The notes beneath the pieces are model-generated. The model saw only the letters and a program-made list of their open reading frames with translations, searched no databases and was not told where the DNA came from. Below are positions 54,435 through 63,277 of a stretch of 64,000 nucleotides of DNA, in pieces. Both the position numbers and the translations under genes were made by a program. The stretch is from CAWARU01 sp963784575 (GTDB lineage Bacteria; Pseudomonadota; Gammaproteobacteria; UBA6186; Azoamicaceae). The DNA lies in the NCBI GenBank assembly GCA_963784575.1, contig CAWARU010000001.1, forward strand, positions 3,410,001-3,474,000, written 5' to 3'. Within the stretch, counting starts at the first letter, position 1, and each line of letters begins with the position of its first letter.

Positions 54435-56102
54435 ATGTCTAGCCCAGAAAATGCAGTCAAAGAACTTATGCCAAGCACTGATGAAAAAATCAAAGAATTG
54501 AAAGTTGCCATAGAAGCTTGTGATGTAGAGAAGGTAGCAGCCCTTGTCAAAGCTGGGGTGAATCTCGAGACAACAGATCCCGAAAGAAATAGAACGCCGT
54601 TGCTGCTTGCAGGAGCGTTACGTAGAGAACAGGAAGATAAAAGTAAAATTGAAGCTCTAACTAAAATCATAAATATATTAGTGGATGCCAAAGCCAATAT
54701 CCGCCATAAAGACGATATTGGAAGTACCATTCTTCATTTATTAATAGTCACGGAGGCAAATACTCCGGAAGATTTAACTCTTTGTACCAAGCTCATTGAC
54801 ATGGGTGCAGATGTTAATGCAATCAGAGTATGGAAAACTGAAAAAGATGCTGAAAATGATGCGAGCCTGCTCATGTATGCAATTTATTTTCGAAAATTCG
54901 ATATCGCATTATTACTTATTGAAAAGAATGCAAATGTCAATCATTTGGGCAGCAATTATTTGAACCGATATGAGCCAAAAACCGCGCTTATGGAATTGGT
55001 AGGTACCTGCCATATGGCCCCAGATTTTACACCTAATTTTAAAGTTCTATCAGCTTTATTAGAGGCAGGGGCAGATGTCAATCAAATCGGATACAAAGAC
55101 CAAAATGTACTTTTTCATGTTTTAAATATCATAGATCAACAACCTCGTAATGCACTTCTTTCCATCTTACTTAAGCACGGCGCGAATGTATTGCAAAAGG
55201 ATAGCAGGGGTGGAACTCCCATTAAAATGGCTCTTGGATTTGGCCAAGACTTAGCAGTGCAAATGATGCTCGGAAAAGTAGATCCTACATCTGAAGATAG
55301 CAAGGAATTATTTGATACTTTAGCCAAGTTCGGGAATACCGAAGGATTACAAAAACTGTATGATGAATGCAGACATGACCACTTAATGGCTGATACTTTT
55401 AAAAAAGTAGGAGATTTGACGGGATCGTTGTTAATGCCAACCGTATTTGGTCATGGCAGCGAATATTATTTTAGATCTGAGGGCGGCTATGATTATGTCA
55501 CTAGCACTGCTGTTTGGTTCTTGAGATATCTAGATTCTAAGACAGTCTTAGACAGCATGAAGACTAGAAAAATATATACTACTGCTGGAGGACTAGACTT
55601 CTCTGATTTGCCACGACCACGGCAAGAAATGATAAAACTTCTTATAAAGATTCAAGGGCCCATCTACGATGCGATGGTTGAAGAAATGTTACAGCGAATT
55701 GAAATAGAAATGGCCACTATACCAGGCAATAATACTCTCTTGTTCATGCATCCCTCTTCTTCTCAAAAGCTCGATGCTTTGGCAGAAGTTACTTCCCAAA
55801 AAATGGAGTGCAGCAAAGAGAAAATCACTGACACCATTAAAAAGAGTGCAAAGTATAAAAAGAGAGCTGGTCTATTGCCCTATTGGACCTTGGCTGAACG
55901 TAATAAAGAATCTTCTGAATTCCGATTCTGCAAATTACCCAGTGTTTTGAAAGCAAAAATTCTTTCATTCTTGGAGCCTAAACCACCACTGAGTGTCGCA
56001 ATGTTGCCAAAATTTCACGAATTGCTGAACGCTCGATTAAATTCTGCACAGCAGCAGGTAACTCAGAGAGAAAAAGATCGGCCAATCAGAAAATTTGAAT
56101 AA
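54435..56102 (+). CDS. ankyrin repeat protein with C-terminal F-box-like motif
   Basis: A 555-residue protein. Residues about 15-280 hold about six ankyrin repeats (AIEACDVEKVAALVKAGVNLE, DDIGSTILHLLIVTEAN, LTLCTKLIDMGADVNA, VLSALLEAGADVNQIGYKDQNVLFHVL, LSILLKHGANVLQKDSRGGTPIKMAL). A helical region follows, and near the C-terminus (about residues 499-515) LPSVLKAKILSFLEP matches the beginning of an F-box. Ankyrin plus terminal F-box recalls poxvirus PRANC proteins and, in mirror order, Legionella AnkB. If exported it could link a host SCF ubiquitin ligase to a target. The ATG is preceded by AGAGGAAA. Confidence 0.88.
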   Translation: MSSPENAVKELMPSTDEKIKELKVAIEACDVEKVAALVKAGVNLETTDPERNRTPLLLAGALRREQEDKSKIEALTKIINILVDAKANIRHKDDIGSTILHLLIVTEANTPEDLTLCTKLIDMGADVNAIRVWKTEKDAENDASLLMYAIYFRKFDIALLLIEKNANVNHLGSNYLNRYEPKTALMELVGTCHMAPDFTPNFKVLSALLEAGADVNQIGYKDQNVLFHVLNIIDQQPRNALLSILLKHGANVLQKDSRGGTPIKMALGFGQDLAVQMMLGKVDPTSEDSKELFDTLAKFGNTEGLQKLYDECRHDHLMADTFKKVGDLTGSLLMPTVFGHGSEYYFRSEGGYDYVTSTAVWFLRYLDSKTVLDSMKTRKIYTTAGGLDFSDLPRPRQEMIKLLIKIQGPIYDAMVEEMLQRIEIEMATIPGNNTLLFMHPSSSQKLDALAEVTSQKMECSKEKITDTIKKSAKYKKRAGLLPYWTLAERNKESSEFRFCKLPSVLKAKILSFLEPKPPLSVAMLPKFHELLNARLNSAQQQVTQREKDRPIRKFE

Positions 56103-56109
56103 CAATACT

Positions 56110-56952
56110 TTAAGTTTTGCGCTTCAATTCAGCCATTTTCATGATATGGGTTGAAAGCTCCTCTATCGAGAGATGCGTTGAATTGAAGTGCTTGATATTT
56201 TGAGCTTTAAAAAGCCTTTCCGTGGCCATAATTTCTGCCTTGCATTGTGCCATGGAAGCATATGTAGAATTAGGTCGCCGTTTACTCCGTATCTGTTGCA
56301 GGCGATCTGCCGAAATCGTGAGCCCAAATACTTTACTGCGGTATTTCATAAGACATTCTGGCAAATTATAATTACCGTTTATGCCATTATTCAAATCTTC
56401 TTCTGTAAGCGGGTAGTTCGCAGCGCGGATACCAAATTGCAATGCTAAATAAAGACAAGTAGGGGTTTTGCCAGTTCTTGAAGCGCCCACTAAAATAATA
56501 TCTGCGGTATCATAAGCGTGTGTATTCACACCATCATCACAATTCAGTGCGAAATTCACGGCTTCAATTCTAGTATTGTACTGCTCTTCATTCACCACAG
56601 CATGGGAGAGGCCGACAGTTTTTGAGGCTCGGATCTTAAGTTCCTGTTCCAATACACCGATAAATGATTGGAAGAAGTCGATGACTAAGCCTTTGCTTTT
56701 TGCGATGATATTGCGTATTTCTGGCTTTACAATAGTGGAAAAGATGATAGGTCTATGCTCTTCTGAGCTGAAGAACTCATTTATTTTTGAGACCGCCGTA
56801 AGAGCCTTTTCTTCAGAATCGATGTATGGCAAAGTATGGAATTGGAATGGAATTTTGTCGAATTGGGTCATTAGACTGTGACCTAGCGCTTCGACGCTAA
56901 TTCCGGTACCATCTGAAATATAGAATACAGTACGTGTTAAAGTTTTATTCAT
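56110..56952 (-). CDS. ppsR: PEP synthase regulatory protein (kinase/pyrophosphorylase)
   Basis: Bifunctional ADP-dependent kinase and Pi-dependent pyrophosphorylase that switches phosphoenolpyruvate synthase off and on; 280 residues, usual length. The P-loop VGASRTGKTPTCLYLA and the start FYISDGTGISVEALGHSL are diagnostic. Divergent from ppsA across 78 bp, the standard arrangement. Confidence 0.95.
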   Translation of the reverse strand: MNKTLTRTVFYISDGTGISVEALGHSLMTQFDKIPFQFHTLPYIDSEEKALTAVSKINEFFSSEEHRPIIFSTIVKPEIRNIIAKSKGLVIDFFQSFIGVLEQELKIRASKTVGLSHAVVNEEQYNTRIEAVNFALNCDDGVNTHAYDTADIILVGASRTGKTPTCLYLALQFGIRAANYPLTEEDLNNGINGNYNLPECLMKYRSKVFGLTISADRLQQIRSKRRPNSTYASMAQCKAEIMATERLFKAQNIKHFNSTHLSIEELSTHIMKMAELKRKT

Positions 56953-57030
56953 AGAATTACCAGGGCCCTTTATTACCTTGATTTACCTTGGCCTTACACT
57001 CAAGGTTAAATTTGGTGGAGATAATATATT

Positions 57031-59487
57031 ATGTTAAACGAAAGAGTGGTTTGGTTCAAAGATATTTGCTTAAAAGATGTTCACAAAGTTGGTGGAAAAA
57101 ATGCTTCCCTCGGTGAAATGATACGTGAGCTCAGCGGAAAAGTGAGTATTCCAGACGGTTTTGCGACCACGTCCTTTGCCTTTGAAGAATTTTTGGCCCA
57201 AAATAATCTGAAAGATCGCATCAAACAGGCTTTGGAGGAATTACAAGATAATAATGCCAATGCCAATGCCAATGCCAATGCCAATGCCAATGCCACTGCC
57301 AATATCAATTCAAATTCTAATGCTAATTCTCATATTGAAGATCTCAGCCGCATTGCAAATCAAATCAGAGCTTGGATAATGGAAACCCCTCTCCCGAAAG
57401 CGTTGATACAGGACATCTCCAAAGCTTATCAATCCTTACTCAAAAATGATTCTTTTTCAGTTGCAGTACGGTCTTCTGCGACCGCTGAAGATCTCCCAGA
57501 TGCTTCATTTGCAGGTCAGCAAGAAACTTTTTTGAATGTAACAGGAATTGAAAATGTCCTTGCCGCAGTCAAGCTCGTTTTTGCGTCCCTATACAGTGAA
57601 CGTGCCATTGCATATCGTTCGCATCATGGCTTTGATCACAGCGAGGTGTTACTCTCAGTCGGCATCCAACAAATGGTGCGGAGTGATAATGGTGTCAGCG
57701 GCGTCATGTTTACACTCGATACCGAATCCGGTTTTGATAAAGTAGTCTTGATCAATGCGAGTTATGGACTTGGTGAATTGCTGGTTCAGGGTGCTGTCAA
57801 TCCTGATGAATTTTATATTTCAAAAAATGCTTTGGCAAGTGGCTTAGATCCTGTGATTAGAAAAAATCTCGGATCTAAGCAGCAGAAAATGATCTATGCT
57901 TCAAATCCTAAAGGCACCACAAAAGAAACAACCATCACGATATCCGTTCCCAAATCCTGCCAAAACCGTTTTTGTCTGAAGAATGAAGATTTAGCTGAAT
58001 TGGCTCGGCAAGCTGTCATCATTGAACAGCATTATGGCTGTGCCATGGACATTGAATGGGCCAAAGATGGCATCAATAATCAACTGTATATTTTGCAAGC
58101 ACGTCCAGAGACAGTCAATAAAAAAGTCAGTAGTTTTAAACTCGAACGCTATGAATTACAATCACGCGGCAATATATTGGTACAGGGCAGAAGTGTTGGC
58201 AATCGCATCGGCAAAGGGAACGCCCGCCTGATCGAATCTCTCGATGAAATGGCGAAAATAAACCCTGGCGATGTTCTTGTCACCGATATGACAGATCCCA
58301 ATTGGGAACCGATCATGAAACGGGCAGGGGCTATCGTCACAAACCGCGGCGGACGCACCTGCCATGCTGCCATTATTGCGAGAGAATTGGGCATTCCTGC
58401 TGTTGTAGGTTGCGGCAATGCGACCACTGCAATTCAAAATGGCCAAAAAGTAACGATTTCCTGCGCTGAAGGCGATGTCGGTATTGTGTATGAAGGTTTA
58501 TTGAATTTTGACATCCAAAAACTGGATTTGGAAACCTTGCCCGATTTACCCTTTAAAATCATGATGACCATCGGCAATCCTGAGCGTGCTTTTGATTTTC
58601 AAAAACTGCCAAATAGCGGTGTCGGTTTAGCTCGACTTGAATTCATCATCAATCAAATTATTGGAATCCATCCACGCGCCTGCCTTGAGTGGGAAAATCT
58701 GTCTAAAAATACTCAGGAAGCCATTCTACACCGTGCAGAAGGTTATGAATCACCCGTTGCTTTCTACGTAGAAAAATTAAGCGAAGGCATAGCAACTTTG
58801 GCTTGTGCGTTTTGGCCGAAACCCGTCATCGTGCGCTTGTCAGATTTTAAGTCCAATGAATATGCGAATCTATTAGGGGGACAGGAATTTGAACCCAAGG
58901 AAGAAAACCCGATGCTGGGTTTTCGCGGTGCGTCTCGTTACATTTCATCCTCCTTTCGGGAATCTTTTGCTCTGGAATGCCGTGCCATTCGAAAAGTGCG
59001 GGAACAGCATGGTTTTCGCAACATCGAAGTCATGATTCCTTTTGTGCGAACACCGATAGAGGCGAAGCAAGTGATAGATCTGCTCGCTGAACAGGGTTTA
59101 AGGCGCGGAGAGCAGGGTTTACGGCTCATCATGATGTGCGAAATTCCAGCGAATGCCTTGTTGGCGGATGAATTTCTGCAGTATTTTGATGGCTTTTCTA
59201 TAGGATCGAATGACTTAACGCAGTTAACATTAGGCTTAGATCGCGATTCAGGCTTGGTAGCGCATCATTTCGACGAACGCGACGGCGCGGTGCAATTTCT
59301 GCTGCAGCGTGCCATCGAAGCTTGCAATCGCTTAGGCAAATCTATCGGCATTTGCGGTCAAGGTCCTTCAGATCACCCCGATTTTGCGAAATGGCTGGTC
59401 GATAGAGGCATCAACAGCATTTCTTTAAATCCTGATTCTGTGCTGTCCACTTGGATGGCGCTTGGTACTTCAAAAGAGCAAAACTAA
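57031..59487 (+). CDS. ppsA: phosphoenolpyruvate synthase
   Basis: Makes PEP from pyruvate and ATP for gluconeogenesis; 818 residues (E. coli 792). In order: the ATP-grasp domain starting VVWFKDICLKDVHKVGGKNASLGEM, the ATP-site VAVRSSATAEDLPDASFAGQQETFLNV, the swivelling phospho-histidine GGRTCHAAIIARELGIPAVVG, and the TIM-barrel ending SIGSNDLTQLTLGLDRDSG and SIGICGQGPSD. Between about residues 73 and 100 lies an Asn/Ala/Ser low-complexity insert made by a hexanucleotide array, not part of the family. ppsR sits divergently upstream. Confidence 0.96.
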   Translation: MLNERVVWFKDICLKDVHKVGGKNASLGEMIRELSGKVSIPDGFATTSFAFEEFLAQNNLKDRIKQALEELQDNNANANANANANANATANINSNSNANSHIEDLSRIANQIRAWIMETPLPKALIQDISKAYQSLLKNDSFSVAVRSSATAEDLPDASFAGQQETFLNVTGIENVLAAVKLVFASLYSERAIAYRSHHGFDHSEVLLSVGIQQMVRSDNGVSGVMFTLDTESGFDKVVLINASYGLGELLVQGAVNPDEFYISKNALASGLDPVIRKNLGSKQQKMIYASNPKGTTKETTITISVPKSCQNRFCLKNEDLAELARQAVIIEQHYGCAMDIEWAKDGINNQLYILQARPETVNKKVSSFKLERYELQSRGNILVQGRSVGNRIGKGNARLIESLDEMAKINPGDVLVTDMTDPNWEPIMKRAGAIVTNRGGRTCHAAIIARELGIPAVVGCGNATTAIQNGQKVTISCAEGDVGIVYEGLLNFDIQKLDLETLPDLPFKIMMTIGNPERAFDFQKLPNSGVGLARLEFIINQIIGIHPRACLEWENLSKNTQEAILHRAEGYESPVAFYVEKLSEGIATLACAFWPKPVIVRLSDFKSNEYANLLGGQEFEPKEENPMLGFRGASRYISSSFRESFALECRAIRKVREQHGFRNIEVMIPFVRTPIEAKQVIDLLAEQGLRRGEQGLRLIMMCEIPANALLADEFLQYFDGFSIGSNDLTQLTLGLDRDSGLVAHHFDERDGAVQFLLQRAIEACNRLGKSIGICGQGPSDHPDFAKWLVDRGINSISLNPDSVLSTWMALGTSKEQN
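57253..57300 (+). repeat. AATGCC hexanucleotide array inside ppsA
   Basis: Seven perfect AATGCC units (57253-57294) and one variant (ACTGCC), encoding (Asn-Ala)7 and then Thr-Ala; degenerate AAT-NNN units continue to about 57330. The repeat length is a multiple of three, so changes in copy number keep the frame. Confidence 0.95.
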
Positions 59488-59510
59488 CAATCGTTGTTGC
59501 TCTGCTCCTG

Positions 59511-59529
59511 AACGTCCAGATTTTAGGCA
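59511..59529 (+). repeat. solo end of a dispersed MITE-like repeat
   Basis: aacgtccagattttaggca is identical to the reverse complement of 61808-61826, the right end of the larger element described there. Here it stands alone between ppsA and the next gene. Confidence 0.65.
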
Positions 59530-59550
59530 ACGTCGTTTTGTTCATTTTGT

Positions 59551-60543
59551 CTATATTCGGACTGCAGACCTTGAAGAGTTACCCAAATCCAGTAAAGCTC
59601 GCACACCAGCGCGCTCAAACAGAGATTTAAACTGTAAGAGTGTGAGTTTTGAAACCTTATCATTTCTGCTGTCTCTGCCATGTGTGGTATGCAAGGGCAG
59701 GCTTGCAGACATTGTTTCTTCTTCATCTCCTAAAGCATCCCCATAGATGCCATTTAATTCAAATCGAACCCGTGAACCATTCTTGCCTATTTGTTTGCCG
59801 CCCAATGCTATCACGGTGTTTTTTAATTGGCTAAAACTGATTTGATGATCAGCCCAAGCATCACTCTTTGAAAATAATAATTCTAGAATCGCTTGGCTTC
59901 TTTTTCCTAACTTCTCCTTTTCAGACTTTTTAGCAGGCTTAAAAGCATTCTTATAGTCGAAATAAGGGGAATAGGCTGCAGCGCTTTGTGGAACTCCTTT
60001 GGTAGGTTTTGAGTCAGTTTGAATTTCAATCTTAATAGCAGTTTGTACTTCTGTTTCTTTTTTGTGCTCTGTTTCTTCTTCTGTTTTTTCTTTGCTCTCT
60101 ATTTCTTGTGGTTTGTCTTTTTTCTTCGTGTGCTCTTCCAAGCCTATAGCCATGCCTTCCTGCATGATGGTATCTTTCTTATCGCTCAATACTGGGATTG
60201 ATTTGTCTTTATCCGTATCAATGGTTTTATCTTGTGGTTTTTCAGGATCCTTTTCTTTTCTCAGACTTTGTACAACTTTTTCTTGCTCTTTCTCTCCACT
60301 CTTATCTCTTTGAACTTCAGATTTCAGTTTCAAAATTGCGTTTAATTCGGGAGCCGGTTCCGATGGTTTCTGCTTTCTTTTTAAATATTTTTCTAAAATA
60401 GGTCTGACAATATTGGAGTATTCTTGCACCTGCATTCGAAGATTATAAATTTTGTCAAAGTGACTTCTGAATATTACCAGATTTAAACTTGGATCCAGCG
60501 CATTCCCTCTCACTTTATCGAGATATGTTTTAAAATAACTCAC
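59551..60543 (-). CDS. Lys/Glu-rich protein with C-terminal HicA-like domain
   Basis: A 330-residue protein in two parts. Residues about 50-215 are disordered and extremely Lys/Glu/Asp/Thr-rich. The last ~110 residues (from RSQAILELLFSKSDAW) resemble the HicA toxin fold: a helix (FSQLKNTVIALGG), the strand KNGSRVRFELNG, then LPLHTTHGRDS and the final helix LTLLQFKSLFERAGV. This matches the HicA-type mRNA interferases of the GSR variant, which normally are only 80-110 residues and are paired with a HicB antitoxin. No HicB gene is adjacent. A HicA-like domain on a long charged arm suggests a repurposed, perhaps exported, RNA-binding protein. Confidence 0.7.
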   Translation of the reverse strand: MSYFKTYLDKVRGNALDPSLNLVIFRSHFDKIYNLRMQVQEYSNIVRPILEKYLKRKQKPSEPAPELNAILKLKSEVQRDKSGEKEQEKVVQSLRKEKDPEKPQDKTIDTDKDKSIPVLSDKKDTIMQEGMAIGLEEHTKKKDKPQEIESKEKTEEETEHKKETEVQTAIKIEIQTDSKPTKGVPQSAAAYSPYFDYKNAFKPAKKSEKEKLGKRSQAILELLFSKSDAWADHQISFSQLKNTVIALGGKQIGKNGSRVRFELNGIYGDALGDEEETMSASLPLHTTHGRDSRNDKVSKLTLLQFKSLFERAGVRALLDLGNSSRSAVRI

Positions 60544-60586
60544 ATAATATTTTAGTTTTTTGAGAATCTTTACCCGCGACAGCTAA

Positions 60587-61558
60587 TTAATGTTCCTTTA
60601 ACAAATTTTCAGTGGGAATAGAGAGCTTCTGAAATTCCTTTTCAACAAGTTTATAGTATCCTACATTCGAAGTACCATATCCCCACATGCCATGCCCCTC
60701 AGGAGAGGTGGCTATTCTCTGAGGAATATGAAATTCTGTAAATGCAAGAAAATTCTTGGACAGTAAGGGTTCCAAAAGCTTAAGCATGTCCTGCAAATGT
60801 GGTTTTTCCCTGCCTTCCAAATACTCCTTGGATTCAGTATAGCTTTTGAATCGTTCTCTATCTTCAGCTTTGAGCTGTTCATAGAGATCTGACATTCTTT
60901 GTTCGCCATGTTCAGTTTCCAGTAACTTGGTTTGCAGCAAATGAAATATTGCTTCGAATAGTTCTGGCGTTTTGTTTTTTTCCTGAACCTTATTCTTTAG
61001 ACGGGTGTAAAAATCTATATCAAGGGCACCGGCATTGCTTGATCTACTTCGACATCTTTCAATTTGCGCTTTGTCGAAGCTAAAACGGCCTCCCGTCAAA
61101 TTTATGAGGTGAAGTCGAATCGTCTCATCATCCTCGTTAGTATAGAATTCAGTAAAAACTTGATTGTAAGCAAGTCTTGCTTCATAAATTTTTGCGATGG
61201 TATCTAAAGCTTGTTGCTGTTCGCTAGAAAGTGGCATTGAACTGATAGGTAATGAAGCCTCAGTGAGATCTTTTGAGGAGATATCGACTGCTTTTTCCTT
61301 TTCATTTTTTTTCTTCTTTCGCATTTTCTTCTTGTTCATTCTTTTTTCGGCTCGGAAGGTTTTTACCGCTGCGGTCTCGTCCTCTTCAGCTGCGCTCAAG
61401 GATTGTTCTGCAAGCATGGCAAGTTGGTTAATATTCGCTGTTATTTGCGCCTCGCTACCACCGCTGAAAATTAGGCTACTGAGTCCTGATCCATAGATGA
61501 CGGGTACGCCTTCTGCATTTCTGCTTATAGCTTGTATTTTCCCTGATCGTTTAATCAT
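60587..61558 (-). CDS. hypothetical protein with strongly basic patch, effector candidate
   Basis: A 323-residue protein not recognised. Residues about 70-92 form a very basic run (RMNKKKMRKKKKNEKEK) that would work as a nuclear localisation signal in a host. The C-terminal 200 residues are helical and charged. It is 43 bases upstream of the HicA-like gene on the same strand, so both may be one operon. No signal peptide or membrane segment. Confidence 0.7.
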   Translation of the reverse strand: MIKRSGKIQAISRNAEGVPVIYGSGLSSLIFSGGSEAQITANINQLAMLAEQSLSAAEEDETAAVKTFRAEKRMNKKKMRKKKKNEKEKAVDISSKDLTEASLPISSMPLSSEQQQALDTIAKIYEARLAYNQVFTEFYTNEDDETIRLHLINLTGGRFSFDKAQIERCRSRSSNAGALDIDFYTRLKNKVQEKNKTPELFEAIFHLLQTKLLETEHGEQRMSDLYEQLKAEDRERFKSYTESKEYLEGREKPHLQDMLKLLEPLLSKNFLAFTEFHIPQRIATSPEGHGMWGYGTSNVGYYKLVEKEFQKLSIPTENLLKEH

Positions 61559-61632
61559 ATTTGTATATTCCTCTGTTATAAAGACATTATGAAAAGTTCA
61601 GCCTTAGAGCAACCGTTCACTCACTGCACTTG

Positions 61633-61826
61633 AACGCCCATCTTTTTGCAATCTCGCTTTAAAAAATTAACAAAATTTGCTCATTTACTATTTGTAAACT
61701 CCGCTATTTTGTTAATTGTTTAAAGCGACGTTGATTCGCGCCGTCCATGGCGCTCACCCTTCGGGCGCACCAGTAGGTGCGTCCAAAACGGCTGTCCTGC
61801 CGTTTTGTGCCTAAAATCTGGACGTT
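61633..61826. mobile_element. MITE-like palindromic element (second family)
   Basis: About 194 bp with imperfect terminal inverted repeats: left aacgcccatctttttgca (61633-61650), right the complement of aacgtccagattttaggca (61808-61826). Inside are long palindromic arms at 61654-61680 and 61703-61728 (tcgctttaaa-aattaacaaaat and complement) around a small inner hairpin, and aaaacggc/gccgtttt near the right end. The gene-free region 61559-61934 consists mainly of this element. Confidence 0.65.
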
Positions 61827-61934
61827 TTCCTACACCGGGTCTCCCGGGTCTGAACAGTTACGATTATAAAACAAAGATGGAGACAAATTCTATACATCAA
61901 ATCCCTAATCATTATTATCATTTCCCGAATTTCA

Positions 61935-62645
61935 TTATTTTGATTTGGATAGCTTTATAATTTCTTTGTGACGAAAACAATCTGTGGTGTGATCATTCAC
62001 CAATCCTATCGCCTGCATAAACGCATAGCAAATAGTGCTGCCGACAAATTTAAAACCTCGCTTTTTCAAGTCTTTTGATAATTTATCTGAAATATCTGTG
62101 CTGCTCGGAACCGATTTTAATTCTCGCCACCGATTTTCAATAGGCTTGTTATCCAGAAAAGACCAAATATATTTCGAAAAACTCGAGAACTCTTTCTTGA
62201 CTTCTAAGTAGGCTATTGCATTGCTGATGACAGACTCAATTTTTAGACGGTTACGAATGATTCCTTCATTACGCATCAATTCCGATATCTTGCGTTTGTC
62301 GTATTGTGCGATTTTCTTTGCATTAAAATTATCAAAACATTTTCGATAATTATCGCGTTTTTTTAATATCGTAATCCAGCTTAAGCCTGCTTGCATACCT
62401 TCTAAGATCAAAAATTCAAACAGCAGGCGATCATCTTTAAAGATTGGCACGCCCCATTCCCTGTCATGATATTCAATATAAAGTGGATCTTCTCGAACCC
62501 AGGCACAGCGTTTTTTATGAGCTTTTGATTTCGAGTCGGTATGAGTTTTCGTTTTTGATACAGTTTTTGTTGTCTTCGGTAAAGCTTTCTTTGTTTTCGA
62601 TACAGTTTTTGTTGTTTTTGAAACAGCCTTTACTCTTTTCTGCAT
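61935..62645 (-). CDS. tag: DNA-3-methyladenine glycosylase I
   Basis: Base-excision enzyme removing 3-methyladenine; the conserved part starts at about residue 48. CAWVREDPLYIEYHDREWGVP, MQAGLSWITILKKRDNYR, KKRGFKFVGSTICYAFMQAIGLVNDHTTDC contain the zinc ligands (Cys, His, His, Cys) and the catalytic region. The first 47 residues are an extra basic tract with repeated KTTKTVSKTK units, not seen in E. coli Tag (187 residues). No better internal start is visible, because no Met occurs in the extension after the first residue. Confidence 0.93.
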   Translation of the reverse strand: MQKRVKAVSKTTKTVSKTKKALPKTTKTVSKTKTHTDSKSKAHKKRCAWVREDPLYIEYHDREWGVPIFKDDRLLFEFLILEGMQAGLSWITILKKRDNYRKCFDNFNAKKIAQYDKRKISELMRNEGIIRNRLKIESVISNAIAYLEVKKEFSSFSKYIWSFLDNKPIENRWRELKSVPSSTDISDKLSKDLKKRGFKFVGSTICYAFMQAIGLVNDHTTDCFRHKEIIKLSKSK

Positions 62646-62884
62646 ACATTCCTACCTTACCAAATCTAAACTTAATCAAAGTTCTATCTTCTATTGAAGA
62701 TCATCCAAATATTTTTAATATGATACCAAACTTACTGAGTCAGCGTACAGGATATTTAATCAAATGTAAATGAGAATTTTTTTGTTTTTTATTTTCCTGA
62801 ATGTTAAAATGTGCAGGTAACAATAATAATATCCCTTATTAGTTAGACACAATATTTACTTTGAGATGATATGGAGTATGACAT

Positions 62885-63277
62885 ATGAAAAGATTTAATA
62901 TTTTAATAATTTTAATCAGCATCACTTCCTTACTCACTGCCTGTGCACCGAATGTTTCACCCAATACCTATGACGTATGTGAAGCTGGACGAGCGAGCAG
63001 AGTAGTCCCCGGCACAATCATTGGAAAACGAAAAGTGAAAATCGATGCAAACAGTGGTGCTGGCGGTTTAGCAGGAGCCGCGGCAGGTGCGGTAGGCGGG
63101 TCTGCTATAGGTGGCGGTGATCGCGCTCATATTGCAGGGGCTATTGGTGGCGCTGTTCTCGGTGGTCTCATTGGAAATCAAATCGATAAAAAAATCAATT
63201 CACGCCTCGCCTATGAATACATTGTGAAGCTTACAAATGGTGAAACCATCTCTGTTGCCCAAGCCCCAAGATCTTAG
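62885..63277 (+). CDS. glycine-zipper outer-membrane lipoprotein (SlyB/17-kDa antigen type), truncated by frameshift
   Basis: The open frame gives 130 residues. A lipoprotein signal peptide ends in the lipobox LTAC, so the mature protein starts at Cys20. A glycine-zipper region follows at about 55-105 (GAGGLAGAAAGAVGGSAIGGGD, GGAVLGGLIGNQIDK), the SlyB/Pcp/17-kDa surface antigen type, which stabilises the outer membrane. The frame ends prematurely at QAPRS; the expected C-terminal strand continues one frame over, so the true gene would end at 63429. Confidence 0.87.
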   Translation: MKRFNILIILISITSLLTACAPNVSPNTYDVCEAGRASRVVPGTIIGKRKVKIDANSGAGGLAGAAAGAVGGSAIGGGDRAHIAGAIGGAVLGGLIGNQIDKKINSRLAYEYIVKLTNGETISVAQAPRS

